Assembly: GCA_963575745.1 (NCBI GenBank)
Contig: CAUYUJ010017806.1
Span: 122,501 to 186,500 of the forward strand
Reading direction: 5' to 3'
Source of the DNA: Prorocentrum cordatum
Lineage: Eukaryota; Sar; Dinophyceae; Prorocentrales; Prorocentraceae
DNA length: 64,000 nucleotides
This document shows, one piece after another, positions 1-10,020 of the stretch (position 1 is the first letter of the stretch; each line of letters begins with the position of its first letter). Below the pieces are notes generated by a model. The model searched no databases and was not told the DNA's origin. It saw only the letters and a list, made by a program, of their open reading frames with translations. Made by a program: the position numbers and the translations under genes.

Positions 1-81
1 GATGATGCCGAGGAAGAGGAGGAGGAGGAGGATGAGGAGGAGGAGGAGGAGGAGGAGGAGGAACAGGCGGAGGAAGAGGGG

Positions 82-112
<31 letters not shown>

Positions 113-300
113 GGGAGGCGGAAGAGGAGGAGGAAGAGGAGGAGGAGGGGGAGGCGGAGGAGAAGGAGGAGGAGGAGGAGGAGGAGGAGGGGAAGGTTGG
201 GAAGTGGGGGATGAGGAGGGAGAGGACGAAGAGGTGGAGTTGGATTGGGAGGAGGGGGGAGGAGGGGGAGGAGGAGGGAGCGGAGGAGGAAGAGGAGGAG
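1..300. repeat. GGA/GAG purine microsatellite
   Basis: Almost pure GGA/GAG/GAA triplets on the plus strand. The long Arg- and Glu-rich frames through it come from the triplet period and are not credible proteins. Confidence 0.9.
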
Positions 301-301
301 G

Positions 302-427
302 ATGGCGTCCGAGGCCTGTGGGCCTGCGCCTACTGGGGACGCGGTCGACGCTCTGATCGAGGCCGCCAGAGCGCAGGCCGCCAGAGCGCAGGCGGCTGTG
401 CCAGTGCCCTCGTCTCCTTCGGGGTCC
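302..427 (+). CDS. possible first exon, unknown product
   Basis: An ATG at 302 directly after the GGA tract opens a GC3-rich frame (MASEACGPAPTGDAVDAL...) with an Ala/Gln/Arg segment containing a 12-base direct repeat (AGAGCGCAGGCC). Complexity is far above the flanks. It runs into pyrimidine-rich DNA near 430, where an exon could end. No family is recognised and it may be chance. Confidence 0.2.
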
Positions 428-639
428 AGGAGCGCGTCCCCCCCCTTCTTGCTCCCCCTCCCTCCCTGCCTCATCTTCCTGCCGTCCCTCCCTCCCTTTC
501 TCCTTCCGATCCTTTTCTTACAGATAATTCCTCCCTGTCGCGCCTTGAGGCCGGTGGAAAGGGCGGGCCAGGCGCTTGTTTCGCCTGAGATTTCGTTACC
601 ACTTGTGACCCTGATGCTTGAACGTTGACAACCGTTTCA
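428..639. other. pyrimidine-rich spacer
   Basis: C/T-rich DNA with one good splice-acceptor-like sequence (CCTTTTCTTACAG ending near 522). No gene is recognised. Confidence 0.4.
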
Positions 640-1225
640 CATATGGAGGGTGGTTGGTTTTTAAAGTGTGATTCTTGCTTTAGCTCCGCGCACATTCATT
701 GTGCAACATGAGTTTCATGGATTGAGGGCGGGTCGTTTTGAACATGTGGCTCTTGCCTTAGCGCCGCGCGCATTCGCTTTTACACAGTGGAAGAGTTTCA
801 CGGCTTGAGGGCGGGTGGTTTCCAACATGTGGCTCGCATGAGCGCAGCGCGCACTCTTTTTTTAAAATGTAGCAGAATGTTTGCAGGTTAGGGCGGTTCG
901 TTTTGAACACGTGGCTCTCCGCCTTCGCGCCGCGCACATCTTTTTAAACATTTGCAATCGTTCCTCTGGTTGCGGGCGGTTCGGTTTGCAAATGTGGCCG
1001 TCGCCTTAGGGCCGCGCACATTCGTCTGAAAACTTTTCAGAAGTTTCGCGGATTGAGGGTGGTTCGTTTTGAAATGTGGCTCTCGGCTTAGCGACGCGCG
1101 CATTTGTTTTTCTACATTGCAGGAGTTTCACGGATTGAGGGGGCTCCTTTTCAAACGGTGGCTCTCGCCTGCCGCGCACATTCGTTTAAACAGCTGCAAA
1201 CGCTTCACGGATTTCCTTGGTCCGC
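640..1225. repeat. tandem array, about 80-bp units, 7-8 copies
   Basis: Degenerate units carry the order: GAGTTTCACGGATTGAGGGC, then GTGGCTCTCGCCTTAGC, then CCGCGCGCATTCG. The GTGGCTC-like element recurs near 664, 745, 821, 911, 993, 1076 and 1158. Units differ by many substitutions, so the array is old. Confidence 0.8.
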
Positions 1226-1989
1226 GTACAGAAATGTTTTTTTTAGGATCGGTTCCATAATGTCAGGGCGGAACAGCTACCGCGGTGTTAGAGTGCCAGG
1301 AAAGGTGCTATGGCACGGTTCTGGATTTGGCGCGCTTCAAGATGGTCGCACGGCTGTCCCCCAACGGGGCACTTCCTGCAGTAGAAATGACCCCATGTAG
1401 GGGCCTATTAAGTGGGATCTTGGAGGGATGGTGTATTTCAACATCGCTGATGAGTCTTGGGTTTGCACCGGTCCTCCTCCTCCTCCTCGTCCTCCTCCTC
1501 CTCCTCCTCCTCTTCCTTCTCTTCCTCCTCCCCTTTGTCCTCTCCGCCTTCCCTGCCCAGGAGCGCGTCCCGGGGCCCCAAGTCCCTGCCGCCGCCTGGG
1601 GACCGCGTGCCGCGCGACCCGCGCAACCCGCTGCTGGAGGCGCAGGATTTGAACGCGTGCCCGCGCCCAGAGGGGGCCCAGAGGCGAGGGGAAGAACGAG
1701 GAGGAGGCGCAGGACCTGCTCGTCTCCTGTCTCGCCTCCTCTTCCTTCCCCCGCCCTCCTCGCCCCGCCTTGCCCCTCTCCTCTTCCTGCCTTCCTCCCC
1801 CTGTCCTCCTGGCTCTCCTCTCCTACCTCTGTTCCGCTCGGCCCCTCCTGCTCCTGGCTCCCGCCCTTTTCCCTCCTTCCTTGGGCCTGCACCCCCCGAT
1901 GCCTGTGGAGTCGGCCGCGCGCGCACGCTCCGCCCGCCGTCGGCAGCTTTCCGCCCTCGCTTTCGACTGACCCGCCGTCCTGCTGCGCA
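1226..1989. other. CCT tract and an exon-like island
   Basis: A CCT/CTT tract (about 1470-1555) ends in CTGCCCAG at 1560, a textbook polypyrimidine tract plus acceptor. A GC-rich island follows (1561-1720), open in several frames. The 11-mer CAGGAGCGCGTCC-like junction also occurs near 426-436. From 1720 the DNA is pyrimidine-rich again. No product is recognised. Confidence 0.35.
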
Positions 1990-2164
1990 TGGGGCCGGTG
2001 AGGCAAAAGAGGAGGAGGAGGAGGAGGAGGAGGAGGAGGAGGAGGAGGAGGAGGGAAAGGACGAGGAACAGGATGAGGAAGAGGAGGAGGAGGAGGAGGA
2101 AGATGAGGAGGAGGACGAGGAGGGGGAGGAGGAGGAGGAGGATGATGAGGAGGAGGTGGATGGG

Positions 2165-2220
<56 letters not shown>

Positions 2221-2329
2221 CTGATGATGCTGCTGATGATGATGATGATGATGATGACGATGATGCTGATGCTGATGCTGATGCTGATGATGATGATGAT
2301 GCTGATGCTGATGCTGATGCTGATGCTGC

Positions 2330-2394
<65 letters not shown>

Positions 2395-2501
2395 GATGAT
2401 GATGATGATGATGATGATGATTGATGATGATGATGATGAAGATGATGATGATGCTGATGATGATGCTGATGATGATGATGATGCTGATGATGATGCTGAT
2501 T

Positions 2502-2585
<84 letters not shown>

Positions 2586-2586
2586 C

Positions 2587-2645
<59 letters not shown>

Positions 2646-2725
2646 TTGATGTTGATGAGGAGGATGAGGAGGAGGGGGAGTAGGAGGAGGAGGAGGAGGG
2701 GCAGGAGGAGGAAGAGGAGAAACTC
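1990..2725. repeat. GAG then GAT trinucleotide microsatellites
   Basis: GGA/GAG triplets (1990-2165) pass directly into about 490 bp of GAT triplets with interspersed GCT (2166-2655), then back to GAG. Poly-Asp, poly-Met and poly-Ile frames here are artefacts. Confidence 0.95.
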
Positions 2726-3344
2726 AGCGAGGAGACGTGACCGCGCCCCGAAAACAACCATGACCGAACCACATGCTTCGTATATGCTCAAGCTGGTAGC
2801 TGCGCACGCCTTTTTCCGCGAACGGGAGCGGTGATCTTATTCCGACCAGAACGCGCGAGGAGCCCGGGCCTCGAGTCGACAGGGCGACGCCCTCCAGGAC
2901 CGCGGAGCCCCGGGGCGAGCTCTCGCGCCTGCTGGCGAGCCCTCCCGGCCGCTGGCGAACGAGTTGACCGCGGGGGGCAATTTTCTGCCGTCATCCCGTT
3001 TATTCGGTAGCAGATCGTGGGAGTCTTGTGTGCTTTCGCAATTCCGTCAGCAGAAAGCAGCAGCGTTGACCAGAAACTTGTAATCGATGAGTTAGCGCCC
3101 ATCCAGCGTCGATTAGCGTGGATTTATTGTCGATTTGGCGTCGATTCGTGTCGCCTAGCGTCGACCAGCGTCGATTCGCAAGAACGAACAGGATGGTTCT
3201 GGAGGCTCCCATGAATTGCAACTTAATGTTCTCCGGGCAACTCATTCGGACAAGCTGGCTGGTGGAAGTTGGCTGCCGCATGTTTGAGCTGGAGTGGCTG
3301 GGTGTTTGTTTTTTTGCACGCTCGCGAGGGTGGATTCTAATGAT
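2726..3344. other. unassigned, with a short GCGTCGATT repeat
   Basis: No gene is recognised. At 3093-3180 the motif GTCGATT/GCGTCGA recurs about seven times at 10-16 base spacing, a small degenerate tandem repeat. Confidence 0.4.
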
Positions 3345-3492
3345 GAGACGGAGGAGGGGGAAGAAAAGGGGGGAAGAGGAGGAGGAGGAGGAAGACGAGG
3401 AAGAGAAGGAGGAGGAGGAGGAAGAGGAGGAGGAGGAATTAGAGGAGGAGGAGGAGGACGAAGGAAGGAGGAGGAGGAGAAGGGGGAGGGAT
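3345..3492. repeat. GGA/GAG microsatellite
   Basis: Purine triplet tract on the plus strand, followed by a C/T-rich stretch to about 3590. Confidence 0.85.
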
Positions 3493-3619
3493 CCCGCCAC
3501 ATGTTATTTTGCTCTGTTCTCTGCGTCTCCTTCTCTCCTCTCCTCCCTTCTCCCTCTTTCCATCCCTGCCTCTTTTCCGCCTCTGCTCTCCGCATCAGTC
3601 AACCAGTTCGGCACACCTC

Positions 3620-4545
3620 TCACACGTATAGTGGCCTATAAGGGGGCTTTATCGAAGGCCCTGGTTGCAAAGTTCGCATGCGTTTCCCCCGCCCAGAACA
3701 ACGATTCGTGGCCCATGTGGGGTTTCCATTGAAAGCCCCATTTGCAAAGTTCGCCAGCGTTCCCTGTACCCAGTAGCATTTCGCGTCTTCATTAGGAGCT
3801 CCACCGACGGCCTCAGTGGCAAAGTCGCATGCGTCTCCGCCACCCAGTACAGCCTTTCGTGGCCCAAAGGGAGCCCCACCGATGGCACCAGTGGCAAAGT
3901 TCTCATGCGTCTCCCCCACCCTCTGCTACCTTTCGTGGCCCCACATGAAGCTCCACCGACGGCCCCAGTGGCAAAGTTCGGATGCGTCTCCCCCACCCAC
4001 TACAGCGTTGCGTGGCCCAGTGGGAGCTCCACCGATAGCCTCAATGGCAAAGCTCGCATGCGTCCCCCCCACCTGGTGCAATGTTTCGTGGCCCATAGGG
4101 CGCTCCACTGAAGGCCCCGTTGGCAACATGTGCATGCGTCTCCCTCACCGGGAGCAGCGATTCGTGGCCCCACATGGAGCTGCACCGAAGGCCCAGTAGC
4201 GAAGTTCGCATGCGTCCGCCAAACACTGCAGCGTTTCGTGGCCCAGAGGGAGCTCCACCGAAGGCACCAATGGCAAGGTTCACATCCGTCTCACCTCCGC
4301 TGCAAACCTTCGTGGCCCATGGGAAGCCCCACCGAAGGCCCTAGTGGCAACGTTCGTATGCGTCTCCCCGGCCCAGTACAGCGTTTCGTGGCCCAGGGAG
4401 GGCTCCACCTAAGGCCCCAGCGGCAGGGTTCACATGCGTCTCCCTACCCCATTTCGGCCCCCCACCATCCCGACGGCACACTCCTCACGCGTTCTGTGGC
4501 CTCATGAGACACACAAGGAGCTTCACCGAAAGCGGTAGCCAACCA
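3620..4545 (+). repeat. family-A tandem array, about 76-bp units, 12 copies
   Basis: Each unit contains TTCGTGGCCC, GGAGCTCCACCGAAGGCCCC and GGCAAAGTTCGCATGCGTC. The GTGGCC element recurs near 3706, 3853, 3931, 4011, 4086, 4160, 4234, 4311, 4386 and 4490. The same core occurs at 25.0, 28.2-30.1 (reversed) and 36.4 kb, so it is a dispersed tandem-repeat family. Confidence 0.9.
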
Positions 4546-4547
4546 CG

Positions 4548-4600
4548 TTGCGGTATCTACAATTGCATATGGTTGGGTCCTTCGCCAGGAAAATTTTCTC
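4548..4600 (+). repeat. conserved tail of family-A array
   Basis: The array ends in a non-tandem segment containing CATATGGTTGGGTCCTTCGC followed by CAGGAAAATTTTC. Near-identical tails sit at the equivalent end of the arrays at 28.1 kb (reverse strand) and 36.5 kb. Confidence 0.8.
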
Positions 4601-5125
4601 CCCCTCCATTCCTCTCTTGCCCTGCTCCCCGCTCCATTCTTCGCTCCCTCCTCCCCTCTTACTTTCTCCGCCTTTCGCCTCGAGCTTCCCACCCTCTTCA
4701 CTCATCTTCCCTCCTCTCTTCAGACCCCCCCTCTCTCATTCGCCCTCCCGACTCCCTTCACCGCCCTCGCGCCTCTCTTCTCGCTTCTCCTGCCTCCTCC
4801 TCGCTGCTTCCACCTCCCCTCAGGGCTCCGTCTCTCTCTCTCTCTCTCTCTTCTCCTCCTCCTCCTCCTCCTCCTCGTCGTCGTCGTCCTCCTCCTCCTC
4901 ATCCTCCTCCTCCTCCTCCTCCTTCCTCCTTCTTCCTCATCCTCCTCTCCCCTCCTCCTCCTCCTCCGCTCCTCTCCTCCGCCTCTCCTCCCCTCTCCTC
5001 TGCCTTCTCTCTTCCTCTGCTGTCTTGCTCCGTCGCCCTGCCCGGGCCTCCCGCACCCGCAATCCTCTCTTCCTGCTCCTCTGTGCTTATTTTCCTACAC
5101 CTCCTGCTTTCCCCCATGCCCCGCC
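4601..5125. repeat. CCT/CTC pyrimidine tract
   Basis: C/T-rich DNA with a (TC)n run near 4830-4850 and (CCT)n at 4855-4990. It ends in an acceptor-like CCGCCCAG at 5129. No gene is recognised. Confidence 0.75.
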
Positions 5126-5129
5126 CAGA

Positions 5130-5432
5130 GGATGCCGGAGGAGGAGGAGGAGGTAGGGAGGAGGAGGATGAGGGAGGAGGCGGAGGAGGAGGAGGAGGAG
5201 GAGGCGCGAGGAGGCGGAGGAGGAGGAGGAGGAGGAGGGGAGGGATGAGGGAGGAGGAGAGGAGGAGGAGGGGGAGGAGGAGGAGGAGGAGGAGGAGGGG
5301 TGGAGGGCGAGTGAGGAGGAGGGGAGAGGGGGGGAGGAGGAGAATTGGGGAACGAGGAGGAGGAGGAGGAGGAGGAGGAGGAGGAGGAGGAGGAGGAGGA
5401 GGATGAGGAGGAGGAGGAGGAGGAGGAGCCTG
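5130..5432. repeat. GGA microsatellite
   Basis: About 300 bp of GGA/GAG triplets on the plus strand. Confidence 0.9.
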
Positions 5433-5441
5433 TTCTCCCCC

Positions 5442-5696
5442 ATGTCCGGCTGGAGGTACCGGGAGTACCTGCGGGCCGCGGACGGGCCCGATGGCGGCGC
5501 CCGCGGCAGTGGGGAGTCCCGGTGGAACCACGAGGGCTTCCTGAACAGGTCGCCCTCGCCGTGCCGGGACCGCACGGAGGGCGCCTGGGCCAGCACTCGC
5601 CGCGGCGCCTGGAGAAGCCGCGCCGGGGGCGTGTACATGCCGCCGAGCGGCAGGGTGGAGGGCGAGGAGGACGCAGGCGCCCCGCAGGACCCTCCG
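5442..5696 (+). CDS. candidate exon, unknown product
   Basis: A frame from ATG 5442 (MSGWRYREYLRAADGPDGG...) has strongly GC-biased third positions, mixed amino-acid composition and no repeat, unlike the GGA tract before it. It includes an Arg/Gly/Trp-rich middle and a GVYMPPSGRVEGEE segment. The frame stays open to 5945, but content degrades after about 5696, where a CCCCCCCAG acceptor-like site follows. No domain is recognised; it could be one exon of a spliced host gene. Confidence 0.35.
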
Positions 5697-6124
5697 CGCT
5701 CTCTCCCCCCCCCAGAGATGCCGGCGCCCCAGAAAAATTGGAGCGGGCGGGTACGCATGGACTCAGGACGAAAATCCGGCCCTGGAGAAGTGGTCCAGAC
5801 CTCCGGGGCCCATGCATCGAAAAAGTTGGAGCAGCCGGATGTTTGGGTCGTCCTCTCCTCCTCGCTGCTTTGCCATGCTCGTGGAGCCAACCGATCGTCG
5901 GCTAGAGCCAGCAGAAGCATGAAGGTGAGGACGGCGCACCTGTGAAAGTCAAGCCGATCAAGGGGTCAAGCCGCCCTTCTCCCCTCCTCGTCGTCGCTGG
6001 CTCCTCCTGGGTGTCTTCTCCCGTACCGCGGCCGAGGGCCCAGGGCTGCGGGGCCTCGAGGCGAGGGGGCAGCGCGAGGTCGGTGCCCCGGACTCCGGGG
6101 AGGAGAAGCCACCCAGACCCCGAC
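5697..6124. other. unassigned spacer
   Basis: GC-rich unique sequence. No gene is recognised. Confidence 0.4.
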
Positions 6125-6382
6125 GATTAGGAGGAGGCGGAGGAGGAGGAGGAGGAGGAGGAGGAGGAGGAGGCGGAGGAGGAGGAGGAGGAGGAGGCGG
6201 AGAAGGAGGCGGAGGAGGCGGAGGAGGAGGCGGAGGAAGAGGAGGCGGGATGAGTGAGGCGGAGGAGGAGGAGGAGGAGGAGGAGAGGAGGAGGGGAGGA
6301 GGAGAGGAGCATGGGGAGGGAGGAGGGAGGAGGAGGAGGAGGAGGAGGAGGAGAGGATGAGGAGGAGGAGGAGGAGGAGGAG
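6125..6382. repeat. GGA/GGC microsatellite
   Basis: GGA triplets with interspersed GGC. Confidence 0.9.
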
Positions 6383-7290
6383 CGGCCCCCGGGCGTTTAC
6401 TGAACAGCCTTGCCCTGCTCGAGTCCTTCCCTGGGCGCGGCTTCGCTCGTCGGGGCGCTCATTCTGGGGGTGGATTTTCTTCCCTCTGCTGACGTCTGGG
6501 GGACCTCGGTGACGCTTTGCCGCATGGTGTTCCGATGCGTTGAGTGTGGTTGCCCCCTCGGGCGGGCAGCGTACGTTGCTCGGGGCCGGGCGTTCACACT
6601 CGAGAGCGATGCTGCGGCTGCTTCTGGGTGCGCGCCTGCGATCACGCATCGTGCATCATCGTAGCTCATGCCTCAGTCGTGTCGCTGTGCGTAGAGCAAG
6701 TCGTTGCTGTGGATCCTGATGCTGTTCTGAAGCCACATCTCTCCTGCTTTCCCTCTTCCTCCCTCCTTGTTCCTCTCACCTCCCTCCCTCCCTCCCTCCG
6801 CACCCCTCACCCCATTTCTCCTTCCACCCTCTAGTGCCCTCGTCCGTCTATCCTCCCGCCTTTTTCCTACCTCATTCACCCTCCTGCTCACTGTCTCCTC
6901 TTTCTTAGCCCTCCTGACTGTTCCTATTCGATCCCCGTTTCATGTCTCCACAGATCCTTTCCAACTCGCCAGCGTTCTCACGCGAGCCTATCGCGCATCT
7001 TTGGGTTGATCACTGTTGCGATGACAGCTGTCTTCTTCTTTCCTGTGATCGTTTTGTGCCTCCTCGTTGTCCTTTCGCTTTTGTTGCTGCTCCCGCTCCA
7101 GTGATGCTCCTGCCTGCCCATGCCCCTGCACTCACTCTAGCTGTAACTTCTCCCAAGTTCTCTGTGCCCTGCCTACCTGCCCTCATCACTTACTTCTTGA
7201 GTCTTATAGAAAGAATTTGTGCGACCAGGGTTGACCCGGGGGGCTTGGCCAAGAGGGTTGGCCGGATCCCTGGGGGTTAGCATTGGAAAA
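6383..7290. other. unassigned region
   Basis: Unique sequence with a CCTCCCTC-rich patch at 6745-6840. Open frames are short and overlap on both strands. Nothing recognised. Confidence 0.4.
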
Positions 7291-7458
7291 TCCAGTGTTC
7301 GCTAGGGACTGGTTTCCTTTCAAAATAGCCGAAACCTTCCTGAAACCCTCCGAAAGCCCTCCGGGAAGGATTCCAGGAGGGTTTTCGGAGGGTTTCGGAA
7401 GGGTTTTGGGAGGATCTTCGTTGTTTTGGAGGGAGACCAGTCCCCAGTGAACCCTGGG
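7291..7458. repeat. nested inverted repeat (fold-back element)
   Basis: The inner arms GAAACCCTCCGAAAGCCCTC and its near-complement around 7385-7405 differ at one position. Outer arms around 7293-7320 and 7425-7458 pair over about 29 bases with roughly six mismatches. The whole would fold into one long stem. It may be a small MITE-like element or a transcribed hairpin; there is no coding content. Confidence 0.65.
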
Positions 7459-8160
7459 CTTTCTGAGGTCAGCAGGGAAGGTCTACCGGTCCCGTTTCGC
7501 CCGGGGCCTCCTCACAATTCTAGGGTTCCGCTCGTGTGAGGAAGCTCAGGCCGAGCGTGCCCGCTCGCTTCCAGCACGCGCTGCGTGGCTCGTAAGGGTT
7601 GGGGTGGGGGTGGGTCGGGGTGTTGGCGAGCCCAATCCTTAGGGAACCGACTCTTTCCATGACCTTCACCTGTGTGGCGGCATTGGCGCTTCGACGACCC
7701 TGGCTGATGAAGCATGCGGTCCAGTTGTTTCTTCCATTGTATCTGAAGGCCCAGGAAAGCCCGGCTCTGGGTTGACGCAGGCAGCTCGATTGTCTGCGTT
7801 CATCGCACCGAGCCCGCTTGACATTTCTGACGGTTTGGATGTTGCACACAGTGATGTTCCACACGGTCGGAAACGGAGGTGTCGTTCGTGACAGCGTCGG
7901 CCTGCCTCGTGTGGTTGGTTGTGGCAGGTCCTGATGAGGACAGCAAGCCACACGCCGAAACTCTGGAGATGGACAGGACCAGGGGTGCCCGAGAAAGTGG
8001 GCATACTCAGTCTTAGACCGAAGGGTGCGCGACAAGGGCTTCAGCGCGGGTGCACATTGTGTCTTGTATCTTCCGGTGATGTGGAGATGTGTGGTAAGCT
8101 TCCGGCCCGCTCCCATTTTCTAGTTTTCCGTTTTTTCTCCAAAACTTTTAGGTTACCTTC
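7459..8160. other. unassigned unique sequence
   Basis: Overlapping open frames exist on both strands (for example 7520-8116 minus, 7919-8150 plus). None shows a family I recognise. Confidence 0.4.
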
Positions 8161-8169
8161 CTCAGGACG

Positions 8170-8255
8170 TTTTTTTTTGTGTTTTTTTTGTTTTTTTTTG
8201 TTTGTTGTTTTTTTTGGTTGTCTTCCGAAAGGGTTCTTTCAAACACCGCCCTCCC

Positions 8256-8307
<52 letters not shown>

Positions 8308-8595
8308 TTTTTTTTTTTTTGTGTTTTTTGTTTTTTGTGTGTGTTTTGAGGGTTTCTCTTCAAAGTCTTCCAAACACCTTCCTCCAAAAGGTTCTTTTGC
8401 AGGGTTTCCCCCTGCAGACTTTCCAGAACTTATTCAAATTTTTTTTTTTTTTTTTTTTTTGTTTTTTTTTTTTTGTGTTTTTTGTTTTTTGTGTGTGTTT
8501 TGAGGGTTTCTCTTCAAAGTCTTCCAAACACCTTCCTCCAAAAGGTTCTTTTGCAGGGTTTCCCCCTGCAGACTTTCCAGAACTTATTCAAAAGG
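8170..8595. repeat. poly-T tracts and a 154-bp tandem duplication
   Basis: A T-homopolymer region (about 8260-8320) is followed by two nearly identical 154-bp copies. Each contains GTGTTTTGAGGGTTTCTCTT and GCAGGGTTTCCCCCTGCAGA. The copies begin near 8341 and 8495. Confidence 0.85.
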
Positions 8596-8883
8596 GTCTG
8601 GGAAGGTTCCCCCCGACGAAGTCAATCTTTCTCCAAGTCCCAGCCGCACTTCCCGCGTTCTCTCGCCCCCCTCAACACATTCACTGTTGTCGATGATTAC
8701 TTCCAATATGCTTATTGTTATTATTGTTGGACCCACTGAATCCGCTTTGTCGCTCTCGTCCAGGCTCCAGCTGCTTTTCCTTTGAAGTTGAGGCTCACGC
8801 TCAGGCGTTTCGGTGGTGCGCCGAAAACGGCCCCCCAACAACAACAACAACAACAATCATTTTACCCGAACGCGTGGTGTTCT
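8596..8883. other. spacer with short AAC microsatellite
   Basis: Unique sequence ending in CCCCCC(AAC)6 near 8830-8855. The segment before the AAC run (CAGGCGTTTCGG...GCGCC) resembles DNA at 26.14 kb, so it is also part of a dispersed repeat. Confidence 0.4.
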
Positions 8884-9070
8884 CCCCAGTGCCAGGGTTT
8901 TCATACGACACCAGACAATACCCCCACTTCGTGGGGGGGCATTACAAGCTCTACCAAATATCCAAACGACTCTTCGCGACCACCCAAACCCAGCTTCCCG
9001 CCCTATGACGTTGGGACACTTCACTTCGTGGCGTGCGGACGACCGTGGCTACTACACTGGCGTGGGGTAC
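8884..9070 (+). repeat. partial copy of the 770-bp dispersed unit
   Basis: Contains GTGCCAGGGTTTTCATA, CAATACCCCCACTT, CCCGCCCTATGACGTT and GCGGACGACCGTGGCTACTA in the same order as the units at 23.1, 23.9 and (reversed) 62.7 kb. It too is preceded by AAC triplets. Confidence 0.8.
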
Positions 9071-9085
9071 ACACCCACAGAACTT

Positions 9086-9640
9086 GGTCACTTATTCGGG
9101 GCGCGCATGTGCCCAGCATGGTGCAATTGTGCCATACCATACATAATACAGAGAGACAGAGAGAGAGACAGAGAGCAGACAGAGAGAGAGACAGAGAGAG
9201 CGGAGTTGGTCACATTTTTGGGTCAAGTTCCTGGGATGATGGGAATACACAACTCTGTTACATTTGATAGTGTGCACGACACACATGAGATGATACGTAC
9301 TCGCAAGATAGTTGGTCACATTTGTGGAATTCCTGGGCGGATGTGGGGATACACAAATACCTTTGTTACCAGTGCTAGACATGGTACAGACACTGAGAGA
9401 GAGAAGGCGAGACAGAGGAAGAGAGCGGGAGAGAGAGAGACAAAGAGAGAGAGACAGAGAGAGAGGAGTTCGTCACATTTTTTCATCAAATTCCTGTGCC
9501 GAAGTGGGAATACGCAAAGGCATCAGTTGCATATGACCCGTAGGGTACATGGTACACATGATCATGGTACGTACGCACAAGATGGTTGATCACATCTTTA
9601 GGGCAAATTCCTGAGGGATGTGGGAATACACAAGAGAGAG
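9086..9640 (+). repeat. TTGGTCACA family units with (GA)n runs
   Basis: Four or five diverged units start with GTTGGTCACATTTTTGGG-like sequence (near 9086, 9205, 9310, 9468, 9585). They are followed by TTCCTGNGG and GGGAATACACAA and separated by (GA)n stretches at 9150-9205 and 9390-9465. They are related to the satellite at 13.9-15.0 kb. Confidence 0.8.
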
Positions 9641-9654
9641 AGACGATATGGTTT

Positions 9655-9860
9655 TCCCGATGGTTGTCTCGATGGTTGTCCCGATGGTTGTCCTGATGAT
9701 CGTGGTTGTCCCGATCGTCGTCCCCATGGTTGTCCCGATAGTTGTCCTGATGGTTATGGTTGTCCCGATCGTTGTCCACATGATTGTCCCGCTGGTTGTC
9801 CCGATGGTTGTTCGGATGGTTGTCCCGATGGTTGTCCCGATGGTTGTCGCGATGCTGCCA
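9655..9860. repeat. GATGGTTGTCCC dodecamer array
   Basis: About 17 imperfect copies of a 12-bp unit (GATGGTTGTCCC), with occasional GATCGTT and GATAGTT variants. Confidence 0.9.
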
Positions 9861-9933
9861 TACTTTCTTTTTCTATCGCCCAGCCTCGGCGAACAGTGCC
9901 GGCGGGGGAACAGGGAGCATACTGCCAGAGCGC

Positions 9934-10020
9934 ACTCATACTGTCATGAGCGGCCAAGGGCATGCGGCATACGGAACGGCACTCATACTGTCATGAGCGG
10001 CCAACGGCATACAGCCTACA
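9934..10020. repeat. 47-bp direct repeat, two copies
   Basis: ACTCATACTGTCATGAGCGG begins at 9934 and again at 9981, each followed by CCAA(G/C)GGCAT. It lies just past the stop codon of the 10.0-11.0 kb ORF, near the proposed 3' end of the element. Confidence 0.85.

Noticed and set aside
1823-2834. Long frames of poly-Ile, poly-Ser, poly-Asp and poly-Met
   Set aside because: Direct translation of GAT and GAG triplet repeats; all frames stay open because the period is three.
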